DNA from: Harmonia axyridis
Lineage: Eukaryota > Arthropoda > Insecta > Coleoptera > Coccinellidae
Direction of reading: 5' to 3'
NCBI RefSeq assembly: GCF_914767665.1
Contig: NC_059507.1
Location: 8,866,001 to 8,930,000 of the forward strand
Length of the DNA stretch: 64,000 nt
This document shows positions 31,854-43,673 of the stretch, piece after piece (positions within the stretch are counted from its first letter, which is position 1; each line of letters opens with the position of its first letter). A program made the position numbers and the translations under genes. The notes under the pieces are model-generated. The model made no database searches and was not told the DNA's origin. It worked only from the letters and a program-made list of their open reading frames with translations.

Positions 31854-32758
31854 AGGGTGTTTTTTTAGAGCTATAGAACTTTAAATTGCAATGAAACAAC
31901 GATGGATTATTCGATTGACATGAATCTTATTTATCCGCAAGATAATCTTGTGGCATTACATTTTAAATATGATTTCTGGCATATGACCGCCACGGCTGGC
32001 TCGGATGTAGTCCAATCTGGACGTCCAATTTTCGATGACTTTTTCCAACATTTGTGGCCGTATATCGGGAATAACACGGCTAATGTTGTCTTCCAAATGG
32101 TCAAGGGTTTGTGGCTTATCCGCATAGACCAATGACTTTACATAGTCCCACAGAAAGTATTCTAGCGGTGTTAAATCACAAGATCTTGGAGGCCAATTCA
32201 AAGGTCCAAAACGTGAAATTAGGCGGTCACCAAACGTGTCTTTCAATAAATCGATTGTGGTACGAGCTGTGTGACATGTTGCGCCGTCTTGTTGGAACCA
32301 CAGCTCCGGGACATCATGGTTGTTCAATTCAGGAATGAAAAAGTTAGTAATCATGGCTCTATCATCGTTTTTGAAGAAGTACGGACCAATGATTCCACCA
32401 GCCCATAAAGCGCACCAAACAGTCAGTTTTTTCTAGATGTAACGGTGTTTCGACATACACTTGAGGATTAGCTTCACTCCAAATGCGGCAGTTTTGTTTG
32501 TTGACGTAGCCATTCAACCAGAAGTGCGCTTCATCGCTAAACAAAATAAAATGGACGTAGTGAGCGATACGTATTCCGCACGAAACCATTAATTTCGAAA
32601 TGAATTTGCACAATTTGCGAGCCTTTTTCAGGCGTGAGTTTATTCATGATGAATTGCCAAACCAAACTGAGAATAAATCACTTGACAGCTGTTAAATCGG
32701 TCGCCATCTTGAACAGGAATGCCAACTCAAAGTTATATACCTCGAAAAAAAACACCCG
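31854..32758 (-). mobile_element. DD41D (rosa-type) element, copy B, same internal deletion
   Basis: Ends AAAGGGTGTTTTTTTAGAGC at 31854 and AAAAAAAACACCCGTTA at about 32758. The minus strand starts MNKLTPEKGSQIVQIHF at about 32646 and joins the catalytic domain at the same ACGTCCATTTTATTTTG junction as copies A and C. Catalytic Asp blocks are FSDEAHFWLNGYVNKQNC, QQDGATCHTA and DLTPLEYFLWDYVKSL. Here the third catalytic Asp is replaced by Glu. A gap near 32355-32375 removes part of the VNGDRYR region. It is inactive. Confidence 0.88.
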
Positions 32759-33977
32759 TTACATTTCACGAGAAATCAATCAATTATTGAAAGAGTAAGG
32801 TATGCTAGTGTGAGTATAGAGTAAAGTTATGCCAGCTCAGCGACAAAAAAGATCTTGACGATACCTTTCAAACAGAAACTTCAAATAATTAATGCCTGGT
32901 ATTCAGTTGGCAGTATTTCTGGCAAAAGTTTTATTATTATTCGAAAATAAATACTTTTCAAGAAGATGGCATGAACCTAATAAATCACATAACCAAACTA
33001 CAATCATCGATCACCTCGAAACTCCCAAATAACAAGCAGCTTCAGTAGCCGCTGAAATTGCTAGTGCTCTGAGCTCATCTTTATTGAGAGTATCACGTCA
33101 TATTTCAAACAATGGAGACTGCAGATGACAGCGTCATAAACTGATGACAGAGCGACAAACACTGTTTCAATTGTTTTGGTGATTTGTGATGTGCAATATT
33201 CACTTGGTTGAACTGCTCTTCCAGATATGTATTTGGGGGTAAAAACATTTTAATCTCAAGACTTGAGAACTTGAAGATCTTTATTCTTCAATCTTTGAAA
33301 CACATTTCAAATTATATAACGAAATAAAATTGATATATATTGAAAAACCCAAAATTGTACAAAATGTCTTTATCGTACAAAATTATACTGTGGAATATAA
33401 AATGGTTATTTATTTCCAAGTTTTAATCGATTCATGATTATATTTTTGTAATTATTTCTTTCCAAAATCATTAGGGAGAGTTTTGAAATTATGTAGAAGG
33501 GTGAATATAATAACCAATATTCGTTTTTAACATTCCATGCAAAACCCTGGAATTATTTCAGTTTGATTGATTTAAAAGTAGAATATGTTTCCTTGAAATA
33601 GCTATAAGTGGCCTTGCGTGCTACTTAAAGCTGGAATGAAGGATCGGTGAGTTTCATATCAACGCAATTACTCTGGCCTTTATTTACATGGTTATAGATC
33701 CCTCCCGATTTTGGTTGGTTTTTTCCTTGTTCTAGCTCTGTTAATTGGCCAGCGTTCTGTGATCTTACTTTATGATATGGTCTGAATTCTTTTTGCTTCC
33801 TTGGTCAGCTATGAATGTTCTGCATTTGTTCTTTGTCATTTGGTTTCTTCATGCATTCCTATGCTCATGTTTAGGAGAATTCTGAAGGTATTTCGGAAAT
33901 TTAGCCTACAAAAATACCATTCGAACTTTCAAAACACCAAAACATTTGACTGTGTAAATTGCGATGTTATGTTTCTC
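32759..33977. other. Unassigned intronic sequence, 1.2 kb
   Basis: Short frames only. The left part is AT-rich with no repeat partner noticed. Confidence 0.4.
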
Positions 33978-34879
33978 ACAAAAATTTGACCCCTCCTTTA
34001 ACTGTTGTGTTACTAAAAGAGGTATAAGAAAATGTTTTCTTTAAATGTTTCACGAAATTAACTAGTGTTTTTCAAAATGATCTCTCAAAACGAAAGATAT
34101 ACAGGATGTGCAACATATTGATTGCAACTTCATTTTTCTAAATGGAACACCCTATATATTTTTCTATATTTGGTAAGCTCTTTTTCCCCTGATTTCGAAT
34201 ATATAACATATGTTTGGCCTATCTCTCTTATTCTGAGTACCATAGAGTTTCAAATTTTAAGAACCACCTGGCAAGCTAAGTAATCAGTTTTCAATTCAAA
34301 ATGCCCTTTTGTTAGTTGGCATATATGACATACGTTTGTGATTGAATGAAACTTTCCATCGAATATGCACTATAGAAGCGGAAAAATTTGAAATATTTTC
34401 ACTTTATGTGAAGAACAATGAAAATAAGAAAGTTACAAGGAGAGAATATAAAGAGTTGCATCCAATTCCAATTTTTAGTGAGAAACGTATGTCATATCGT
34501 TGCCAACGAGATATCTCAAAAAAGGGCATTTTGAGTTATTGCAGCCTACCACTTGAAAACTGATTACTGAGCATGCCAGGTGGTTCTTGAAATTTGAAAC
34601 TCTGTGGTATTCAGAATAAGAGAGATAGTCCAAACATATGTTATATATTCGAAGTCAGGGGAAAAAGAGCTAGTCAAATATAGAAAAATATACAGGGTCT
34701 TCCATTTGAAAAAATGAAGTTGCAATCAATATGTTGCCCCTCAGTATATATTTCGTTTTGTCAAATCATTTTAGAAAACACTAGTAAATTTGGTGGAACT
34801 TTTGTATAAAACATTTTTTTATGCCTCTTCTAGTAACAAAGTTAAAGGTGGAGTCAAATTATGGTGAAAAACCCGGTAC
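33978..34879. mobile_element. Foldback/MITE with CCGGGTTTTTCACC ends, copy 1
   Basis: Left arm (about 33978-34332) and right arm (about 34483-34879) are inverted copies over some 350 bases around a spacer of about 150. The right end is GGTGAAAAACCCGGTAC. The left end is worn. The spacer contains a 73-codon plus frame of no recognised family. Copy 2 at 46991-47530 corresponds to the right arm with short inverted ends. Confidence 0.75.
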
Positions 34880-35991
34880 AGTTGTTACCGAGGTTGTTAC
34901 CTTGACATTGACATTGGTGAAGGTTGTGCATTCAGATTCGAGACAGGTGATGCTTAAATGCCCAATATGCAAATTTTCAGCTAAAAATTATGATCAGCTT
35001 TCTATAAACGCCTAATAGGCCATCCCGGTGTATGTACTACATGTCACTTCACTCAAGGACGTAAAAACACCAAATCTATCCATATATGTAGATAATCTAG
35101 ATCGAGATCTAGACCGAATCATTTCAAACACTTTTACTTGAACCCCCCTTCCCTCAAAGCTATGTTGGAAAAGCAATTGTCCAAATGACCACCACATCCT
35201 ATCCTTGGGGATTTATCTATGTTCCTCGCATTAGATATCTACTCTATCGAGGCGTATCTTTGCCAATACAGTCAACCAAGTGCCTCAGTTCCTTCAAACC
35301 ATTGCCAAAAACAATTCAATATACTGTATGGAATGGAAAAGAAAATACTTCGTATCTCACATGGCCTGGAACGTGTGAGGATAGAATAATTGTATCATCC
35401 AGATGGTTTTCCTAGCCTGGCCGTATTCTACGGCGGAAACTTCTCATAAAGACTGGGATCACCACTCATTGTTACCAAACAAAGGAAAATAACGTGAACG
35501 TTCTGAAAAGGGAGCTATAAAATATCGATAATCCTATTTGATATTGCCCTGGAGTCTCTCTTGATCATACGAAAAGTATGTAAGTCCAGTCTGGCACGAA
35601 GATAGGCGTGTCCCAAGTGGAACTACACGTAGTTCTCGATCCTTCATCTTTTGTCACGCTATTGCCTGCGAGCAAATTATTTTCTTATCAGTTATAACCC
35701 AGTTGATGAAGAAACGGCATAGTCGTGAGCAGTTCGCTTGACTTTGTATGTCAAGTTGAATTGATATCATCTTACTTACAGAGCTTGTTTTAACTTTGGA
35801 ATTACAGATTACGAACTTTTTTGTTGGACCCTAGGTTTTACACGTTGCCAAATTCAATTTGGCGATTTTATCAAACTCACATACAGCTTAGGGTCTAATC
35901 TCAATGAAGAGTTCGATTTTTACTTACGTTATCAATTATTTTTCGCATGGAGTTATGATTGAATTAGATTTGTTTATATGAATTAATTCTA
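34880..35991. other. Unassigned intronic sequence, 1.1 kb
   Basis: Several short frames (35012-35415) and a stop-free run reading YELFCWTLGFTRCQIQFGD near 35812 have no recognised family or splice support. Confidence 0.35.
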
Positions 35992-36028
35992 ATGGGTATT
36001 TCTTTAAGAGCTCCAGAACTTTAAATAT
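35992..36028 (+). repeat. Solo DD41D terminal repeat remnant
   Basis: AGAGCTCCAGAACTTTAAAT after GGGTATTTCTTTA resembles the DD41D terminal repeat at 31854 and 52331. It lies just left of the mariner at 36047. No transposase remains beside it. Confidence 0.5.
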
Positions 36029-36046
36029 TATCAAAGGACAGAAATA

Positions 36047-37032
36047 TTAGGCCGATTGAAAAATCCCCGGTCTGATAAAATATTGCTTTTTGAAGGGGAA
36101 AAAATACAGTTGAAGCAAAATCTTGGCTTCATGAAGAGTTTCCGGGGTCTGCAATCAAAAAAGTTCACAAAATAATTTCGAATGACCGTAAAGTGAATTT
36201 GATCGAGATAGCAGACATAGTGAAGATATCATCTGAACCTGTACTTCATATCGTTCACGAATATTTGTACATGAGAAAGCTGTGTGCAATCGCAAGCTCA
36301 CAATCGATCGAAAGCAACAACGTGTTAATGATTCTGAACAGTGTTCAAAACTTTTTAAGTACAATAAACCTGAATTTTTGCGTCTGTATGTGACAATGGA
36401 TGGAACATGGCTCGATCATTTCACACCAGAGACCAATCGACGGTCAGCTGAGTGGACTCTACACGATGAACCGAATCCAAAGCGAGGAGCAACACAACAG
36501 TCAGCTGGTAAGGTTATGGCATTAGTATTCTGGGATGCGCAAGGTATAATATTCATTGATCACCTCCAAAAGGGGCAGACCATCAACAGCGATTATTATA
36601 GCGTTAGTATATATATAGTATAGCGTTAGTGGATCGTTTGAAGGATGAAATCGTTAAAAAAGGCCCCATTTGAAAAAAAAAAGGTGCTGTTCCATCATGA
36701 CAATGCGCCGTGTCATAAATCAATGAAAACGATAGCAAAATAGCATGGATTGGGCTTCGAATTACTTCTGCATCCCCCGTATTCGCCAGATCTGTCCCCC
36801 AGCGACTTTTTCCTGTTATCAGACCTCAAAAGAATGCTCGCTGGAAAGAAATTTAGTGCCAATGAAGAATTCGCTGAAACTGAGGCTCATTTTGAAGCGA
36901 AAGACAAATCGTACAACAAAAATGGTATCGAAAAGTTGGAAGATCGCTATAATCGTTGCCTCGAAGACAACTATGAATTTTGCCAAAAAAATGTGTTTTA
37001 CTATGGTAGACCGGGGACTTTTCAATTGGCAT
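36047..37032 (+). mobile_element. Second mariner family, copy 1, 5'-deleted
   Basis: Ends are TTAGGCCGATTGAAAAATCC and the complement of TAGACCGGGGACTTTTCAATTGGC. A broken transposase shows IHKIISNDRKVNLIEIADI (with the HTH region deleted), RLYVTMDGTWLDHFTPE, FHHDNAPCHKSMKTIAK and HPPYSPDLSPSDFFLLSDLK. There are 34 residues between the second and third Asp, so it is DD34D. Several stops and frame changes. The first catalytic block reads MDGTW instead of MDETW, but the Asp remains. The first ~170 bases seen in copy 2 are lost after CTGAT. Confidence 0.9.
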
Positions 37033-38012
37033 GTTATTCCATGATAATGCCAGTTCAAGATGTTGCTTTTCTGTAGATAACCAAACTGCAAGTCAGATAG
37101 AGATCAGAATTTCGAGGTTATATGGAAACCAGAACCACAAAAAAATCCAAGAAAAAATTACCCAATATTTCTGTTACCACATATCGGATAGTGAAGACAT
37201 TGTTCCTATCAAATAACAACATTTCAAAGTCTTCACTTACTAAACTCGGACTCGGAAATAATTTTGAGTTGATTGAAAAAATTCCTGATATCGCAAGAAA
37301 AATAATGATATTTTATTTTTTTTTGTCTGCTTCATTGAAAACCTTAAGGAATTGACTAAAATATCATAGAAATCTTGCCTATTTAAATGCTCAATGGCGG
37401 TCGACAATTTTTACAACCAGAAACAGAGGTCTGTTCGCTGTTGAATATAGTAATTCATGAACGTTATTCCGGAAAATTAAATTTGTAATGTTGTTACATC
37501 ATTCCTCTAGAAGTGTAGAAGTGAATTATCAAAAACTTATAATGAAACCTTAAAAATACAACCGCTCTCAACCCTTCGAAGTTAATTATCTCATCAACTT
37601 TGTGTGATGAGAATTTTATGAGCAGACATTTAAATTAATGGCTTTGCTGGAAGTTGGTAGATATAGGAACTATTACTTTGGAACGAATCGTTTCCTGAAT
37701 TGTGTTGTTTTTGAATGGTCCTTCATCTCCGAAACAATATCTCTATCATTCCGTCAGAATGTGGGTAATTTAATAATTTCAAGCCAGAAATGGTCTCAAA
37801 GGATAAGATTCGACTCACTCATGATTCAAATTAAAAATCCGTCTGTCCGTACACTCGATAACTTTCCAACAGAAAAAACTTCATATCAAGAGAATGACTC
37901 AAAAAGGGTTTTCCAATAAAAGGCCTGATTTTGAATAGCTTGCTATCTGGGTAGCTGTCATTTTTGACATTTGACATGTAAAAACTATCCCAACACTAAA
38001 AATGGAATGATA
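37033..38012. other. Unassigned intronic sequence, about 1 kb
   Basis: Short frames only (for example 37638-37919). No gene or repeat partner noticed. Confidence 0.4.
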
Positions 38013-39105
38013 TTAGGCCAATTGAAAAGTCCCCGGTCTGATGCACAGATGGCGGTGCTAGTATTAAATCCATATGATTTTTAGTTAGAACCTCCCTTCA
38101 AACGATACATGTCAAAATTTGACAGGAGTCCGACCATTAGTTTGTGAGATATTGCGTTGTGAGTGTAGCTAATTTTGTTATTTGAACAAGATGGAAAAGA
38201 AAGATTTGGTGTGCTGATGAAATATTGCTTTATGAAGGGAAAAAATACAGTTGAAGCAAAATCTTGGCTTGATGAAAAGTTTCCGGAGTCTGCACCAGGA
38301 AAATCAACCATCATTGATTGGTAAGTTTAAACGTGGTGAAATGAACACCGAAGACGGCTAAGGCAGTGGACGCCAAAAAGAGGCGGTCACCGACGAAAAA
38401 ATCAAAAAAATTCACAAAATGATTTTCAATGATCCTAAAGTGCGGTTGATCGAGATAGCAGATATTGTGAAGATCATCTGAACGTGTACATCATATCATT
38501 CACGAATATTTGTACATGAGAAAGCTGTGTGCAAAATGAGTGCTGCATGAGCTCACAATCGATCAAAAGCACCAACGTGTTAATAAATGAGCAGTGTTTG
38601 AAGCTGTTTGAGTGCAATAAACCTGCATTTTTCGTCGATATGTGACAATGGCTGAAACATGGTTCCATCATTTCACTCCGAAGTCCAAGCGAAAGTCAGT
38701 AGAGTGGACTGCACACGATGAACCGAATCCAAAGCGAGGAAAAACACAACAGTCAAGGCAAGGTTATGGCATCAGTATTCTGGGATGCGCAAGGCATAAT
38801 ATTCATTGGTTAGCTCCAAAAGGACCAGACCATCAACAGCGATTATTATATAGCGTTATTGGATCGTTTGAAGAATGAAATCGTTAAAAAACGGTCTCGT
38901 TTGAAGAAAAAAATGTGCAGTTTCATCAAGGCAATGCGCCGTGTCACAAATCAATGAAACCAATGGCAAAATTGCATGAATCGAGCTTCGAACTGCTGCT
39001 GCATCCATTGTATTCGTCAGATCTGGACCCCAGCGACATTTTCCTAAATTTTAAAATCGAATTTCCAAAAAAAAAATATGTTTTACTATGGTAGACCGAG
39101 GACTT
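38013..39105 (+). mobile_element. Second mariner family, copy 2, longer but broken
   Basis: Starts TTAGGCCAATTGAAAAGTCC and retains the 5' leader and MEKKDLVC start that copy 1 lost. The transposase remnants include the HTH region, MAETWFHHFTPKSKRKSVEW, NAPCHKSMKPMAKLHE and a degraded HPLYSSDLDPSDIFLNF block. The C-terminal part after this is mostly missing and the right end is cut within GTAGACCGAGGACTT. Stops and frame changes throughout. Confidence 0.88.
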
Positions 39106-39660
39106 CTATCAAACTGTCCTTTAATTTCATTTCATCGATTAGTTGAACAGAACCTTTTTTTGTTCTCTTAGATTCTATTTCAGGTTATGTTCAAAATTGA
39201 AAGAATACAAAATCCATGTGAAAATCTTTTACGATTCAGATCATTCACTTGAATCTGTACAGAAATGGGGCTGCTCAAAACAGAAACCATTGTATTCCGA
39301 AGGCCAGGAGTCATGGTTCCAAGAGGACCCTTTTCCCATCAGGATAAAGGGCTTTTCCAAACAGAGTCATAAATCTGAACATCCTTCGAAGTTCCGAACT
39401 CGTACTCAGAACCAATTATATTATATGGGGGATGTTTTCGAACCCCTGCATCTTTACGTTCCCCTCATTTTTCTAGAGGGCTCCCTGCTTCTGGGGTAGG
39501 AGCATATATTAATCCCATCATGACATCGGGGCACCACTAAATGTTTGCAATCTATGGTAGATACAATGTAGGGTAAACAAATTCTAGGAATAACTTGTAA
39601 TTATTTATTTTGTCCGAATTCGCATTGAGTACATAGAGTATTATTCAGTGGGCATCATAG
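39106..39660. other. Unassigned stretch with a 118-codon frame
   Basis: The plus frame 39143-39499 has no recognised domain. A stop follows at the end. No repeat partner noticed. Confidence 0.35.
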
Positions 39661-40228
39661 GGTAATAAACATAGATAGAGCAATTTTTATATGTCCCCAA
39701 CATGGTTAGATTACGTTGTCGGATTGTGATATATTTTCAAATCCACAATTTAACTATATCGGTATGACTCTATATTATGTTGAATGAAATATATTTATTT
39801 TAGTGATTCCCGATTGAATATGCAAATTTGAATATCTGGAATCTGATATTTTTTCTAATTGTCGAATTTATAATAAGCTGAATATTTATTATTTTCTGTT
39901 TCTACCTGCTGAAATCCAAGGTTTGGCAACTTTTGCTCTCCTAGTGTTGTTTTACGTCGTTTGGCGCACTTGAAGTTTGTTTTCTGAATTTCTATTATAT
40001 TGAGGTATTTATTTCGATATATTTCGAGTCAATATGAAACGTTGATCCACTATGGGACATAAGAAGTGCGTCCTTTGTGGAGAAACTCCCGAATTTAGTG
40101 AAATATCGTATCACTGAAATGTTTTCATTTCAGCGCACTTCGTGTCAAATTTGATAGTTTATGTTGGGGACGAAATTTGCTTACTGAAGTGACATGTGCT
40201 CCCTCTATCTATGTTTATTATTCTGAGG
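39661..40228 (-). mobile_element. MITE with GTCCCCAACAT ends, copy 2
   Basis: Outer inverted ends GGTAATAAACATAGATAGAG (39661) and CTCTATCTATGTTTATTATT (about 40204-40223) enclose the inner GTCCCCAACAT ends. It is the same element as 13345-13900 in reverse orientation, about 570 bases long, with no coding capacity. Confidence 0.85.
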
Positions 40229-41933
40229 TGAGCATATTTTGAGGAGTATTAGGAACAATATTTCTTGGAAATGTAGAGCAGGACTGATTTTCACTACCTA
40301 AACCCATTTCAACTCGCTTTTTTTGGTTTTGGTTTATATTTCACAATGATAAAGCTATATATAATTCATCTATTTGGCTTCCCTTGAAATTTCCATTTTT
40401 TGTTATGAGATCTGAAAAATCGAATGAAAAAACATCGTCTATCCAAAGTTTTTCTCCAAAATCATATCGACTATTTGAATCTAAGCCACTTTTTATTCAT
40501 TTCATTATTTCCTATAATAAATCTCAACTTGACCGAGGCATTAGAGATCTGACCTACCCTAAAGATTTCAATCTTCCGGACTCCATCTTTCAACAGTTAA
40601 ATGGCGCTCTCTCTTTCATGTGCCAATTACACCCTTATAGACCTTAAGTCCTTCATACAGTTGTGTGGTCTCCAAGGACCAAGGCTTCTGAATTGTCTTC
40701 GAATTTCCTATGGTTCTAACGACGTTATTAACACTGAATTCATCCGAATGCAAATTCTTAATGATATAATATCGAGTATAATATCAACATCCAGATAACA
40801 ATGTTGGCTACACTGGTCAAAAAAAATTCTTGTCATGCAGCACTTTAAATACTCATTGTTTTTCAGTTCTTGCTATGTTCTCCTGTTAAAAGTAACTAAT
40901 CTAAAGAGATGTAAGAACAGAACTATCGATTCTGAGTTCCCCTAACAATCTGGGATTTAAAATTAACTAGTAGAGAATCATTCACTAAGTAGTTGGTCAT
41001 AACTATGCAACTGAAATACTTCATTAGCAAATGACAATCAATTTCTGTGAGAATCTAATAAAAAACTATATCCATTACGAGAATACTTCTTCCAAATAAA
41101 ACAAAAACATAATCGATTTAAAATATTCTCCTTCCATTAAAATATATTTGATTACCTTCATGATATTGCATGTGGATTACGAGCTAATCGATTTTAACGA
41201 GTTGCTGTAGTCGTTGTACTCGTACTAAAAAAGAGTACACCATTATTTCACTGGGGTAATTATATTTTTGCTTCCGTTTAGAAAACCTAACTCATTCAGA
41301 TATTTGCAGTAATGCTTTCGTACAAACAATTTACTCATGGATATATCGTTGTAGGTATACTTTCAAAATTAAAAACCACTAGTTGTTTCGACATTACAAA
41401 TTTATTTTTTCGATGACTTGGATACATTCGATCACTCTCACTAATTTTATCCAAAAAATTGGTCGCAATTCGGTAAATGAATTTTTTATCTTTTGTTCAT
41501 TCCATTGTTTTGAGGACTATAAGAACTCTTGGGAATAAAACATAATACATATTCATTTCTTGAAAGAAAGAATATTGCCTCGGATATTCCTCACAATTGA
41601 AAACTATGGAAATTAGTTTCGAACTGGATGAATATCTAAAAACCCACTCACGTATCGCAATTCTGCATCACCACGTCTTTTATTTTCCTTCGAATCAGTT
41701 GTTCGTTCAAAGGAAAGAGTTGCATCATCGTTACAATGCACCATGTTCCTCAAAGATTTAGAATAATTCGGAACTTCGCTTTGAGAATAAAAGACAAGTT
41801 GAAATCCAATCGATTTTATCTGCATCAGCTTAAACACTAGCACACTATCACATTGCGAATAATTTTCTGTTCGAATTCTTCGTGGAATTTTTTATCTTCA
41901 TTTAGATGTCAATTTTGCCAAACAACGAAAGTT
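40229..41933. other. Unassigned intronic sequence, 1.7 kb
   Basis: Contains frames at 40384-40647 and 40601-40798 (plus) and 41613-41843 (minus), none recognised. No repeat partner noticed. Confidence 0.35.
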
Positions 41934-42530
41934 TAATAGTTATTTATGCAACAAGTGCAAAAAGTGAATGTTTATTGCACTCGACGTGGAATTGTCCGAC
42001 TCGGCCTTACGGCCTCGTCGGACAATTCCACGTCGAGTGCAATAAACAATTTTAGCACGAGTTGCATACAACATTTTTTCGACGTTCATGCAAAAAGCAA
42101 AAAATGATTTATTGAGGTGCGGCACTAGGTGTAGGAAAATGAAAAGCACTACTTGAATACCTTATTATTAATATCGATTTGCATTGAAACAGGAACTAAT
42201 ACGTTACGAACAATTTAACTCAAACTTTATTTTTACCCTCAATGTTGAAAGTGAATGAACAATTGGTGCAATTTTCAATATAAATATTTCGTAGTAAAGT
42301 ACTTTTTAAATCCACTTCTTGTCAAGTTACTGCTGTAAACGTACTAGTACTTGGTAACTGTACATCGTTATTTCCTTCAGGCTGAAATATTTGTTTGTCA
42401 TGATGACAGCACGTTGAAGTAGAATGACCGATGAGTGCAATAAAAACTTTATTGCACTAGTGCAATAAAGAACTTCTTTTTCCATTATATCTACTTCAAT
42501 AAAGTTTTGCTTTTTGCATGAATGTAGAAA
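41934..42530 (+). mobile_element. MITE with TTTATGCAACAAGTGC start, copy 2, with palindromic core
   Basis: The fuller copy of 30332-30790. Near its left end a palindrome of about 35-base arms (41970-42045) folds TTTATTGCACTCGACGTGGA against its complement around GGCCTTACGGCC. It keeps a stretch at about 42267-42410 that copy 1 lacks. No coding capacity. Confidence 0.8.
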
Positions 42531-43487
42531 AAATTTTTTTCAACATCAGTCAAAACATCGAGTCAGAAAGCGATGCACATCGTAAAATCTTGCCAATAGA
42601 ATAGCTGAAAATCACCGTTTAAAGGGTCATTACATATCGTGCCAAATGTTGAGTTCCTAGCTGCCAACTACAAGGGAAAAAGCGTAATATTTCATAGAAG
42701 ATTGATATTCAGAGTATGCAAACTCCGAAACTAAGATATTCTGGGTCTACGAAGTGTATTATTGAGTTCATACTCGACAGCTTGATTCATCTATCATCAT
42801 CAATCAAACTCTTAACTCCTAAAGGAGATCTCAGGCTGCAAATACTAACTCAGAATTTCTTCGGGGAATTTGGAATTTTTTAAAATAATTCTAGATCACT
42901 CGAAGTGAACTTTGACAATCAATTATACCAAAGTTTTTTGTTGCACTTCAAGAGAATATGATATGTTGTTTGGGAAATATTCAGTATTATAAAATTCAGA
43001 AATATATCTCCTATGTAGAAACACTATTATGATCTATGATCAAGTTTCTCATTGTTCGCAAAAGGTCATCTCATCCGAAATGTCAATAGTAAGCTCGAGT
43101 TTTTAGAACCGCATTCTCGTTTCTCTCCCTCACTTATTTACTAATTGCATCGCCAAAAACCAACTTGCCAAACAGGTATCTTTATGTATTCGCTAGAGAC
43201 GTGTTTCTTGAACCCCGTTTTTACGATGTCATATAGCGTAGCTGGAAAATTGGAATCGTAAAACTTTCATCGTGTTTTGCCTTCAACAATGTTCACGACA
43301 TTCACATTGTCGAATTTGCTGGAGATTGGCTAGGATTTTAGATTGGCTTTGTATCGTCTAAATGGAAATGAAAACTTGAACTGAATGTTTTATTCTTGAA
43401 TCTCTTATTCATCCCTTGAGATTTTCATTGAATACACACTTTTTTCTTAATCCTCTTCTACCCTATGCTCACATTTACTGGTCTTAC
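42531..43487. other. TMTC3: TMTC3 intron 1, proximal part
   Basis: AT-rich, no element recognised. On the minus strand the intron opens GTAAGACCAG next to exon 1. Confidence 0.5.
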
Positions 43488-43673
43488 CTTATGCATAGGA
43501 GTTCCCCAGAAATCATTGAAAAATATGTTGACCAGTGGTGAATGAGGACGAAGATCTCTATTGTCTTTAATTGCACTGATATCGTCAAACACAAAACCGC
43601 AATAAGAACTGTTATAATAACATAGAAGACAAGTCAATATTATCACACCACTTAAAACGTGTTTTAGAGCCAT
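43488..43673 (-). CDS. TMTC3: TMTC3 coding exon 1 (start of the protein)
   Basis: Encodes 62 residues from MALKHVLSGVIILTCLLCYY to NDFWGTPMHK. The ATG at 43673 sits in AAAATGG, a good start context. An in-frame upstream GTG is not needed. Residues 5-22 form a hydrophobic membrane segment. The luminal loop then shows CGFVFDDISAIKDNRDLRP, whose Asp-Asp pair matches the conserved acidic site of the GT-C glycosyltransferase fold in TMTC proteins. NDFWGTPM points to TMTC3 rather than TMTC1, 2 or 4. The donor is AAG/GTAAGA in phase 0, joining exon 2 in frame. Function by family: ER O-mannosylation of cadherins. The three exons together give about 135 residues of N-terminus. Confidence 0.96.

Larger units (their letters stand above)
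19019..43487 (-). other. TMTC3: TMTC3 intron 1 (about 24.5 kb)
   Basis: Runs from donor AAG/GTAAGA after exon 1 to acceptor TTTCAG before exon 2. It contains the large inverted repeat, mariner, Tc1, DD41D, Harbinger and MITE insertions listed here. Long first introns often carry regulatory sites, but none can be named from this sequence. Confidence 0.9.

Noticed and set aside
39143..39499. 118-codon frame next to the mariner copy
   Set aside because: No domain and no conservation evidence; begins just beyond the broken mariner end.
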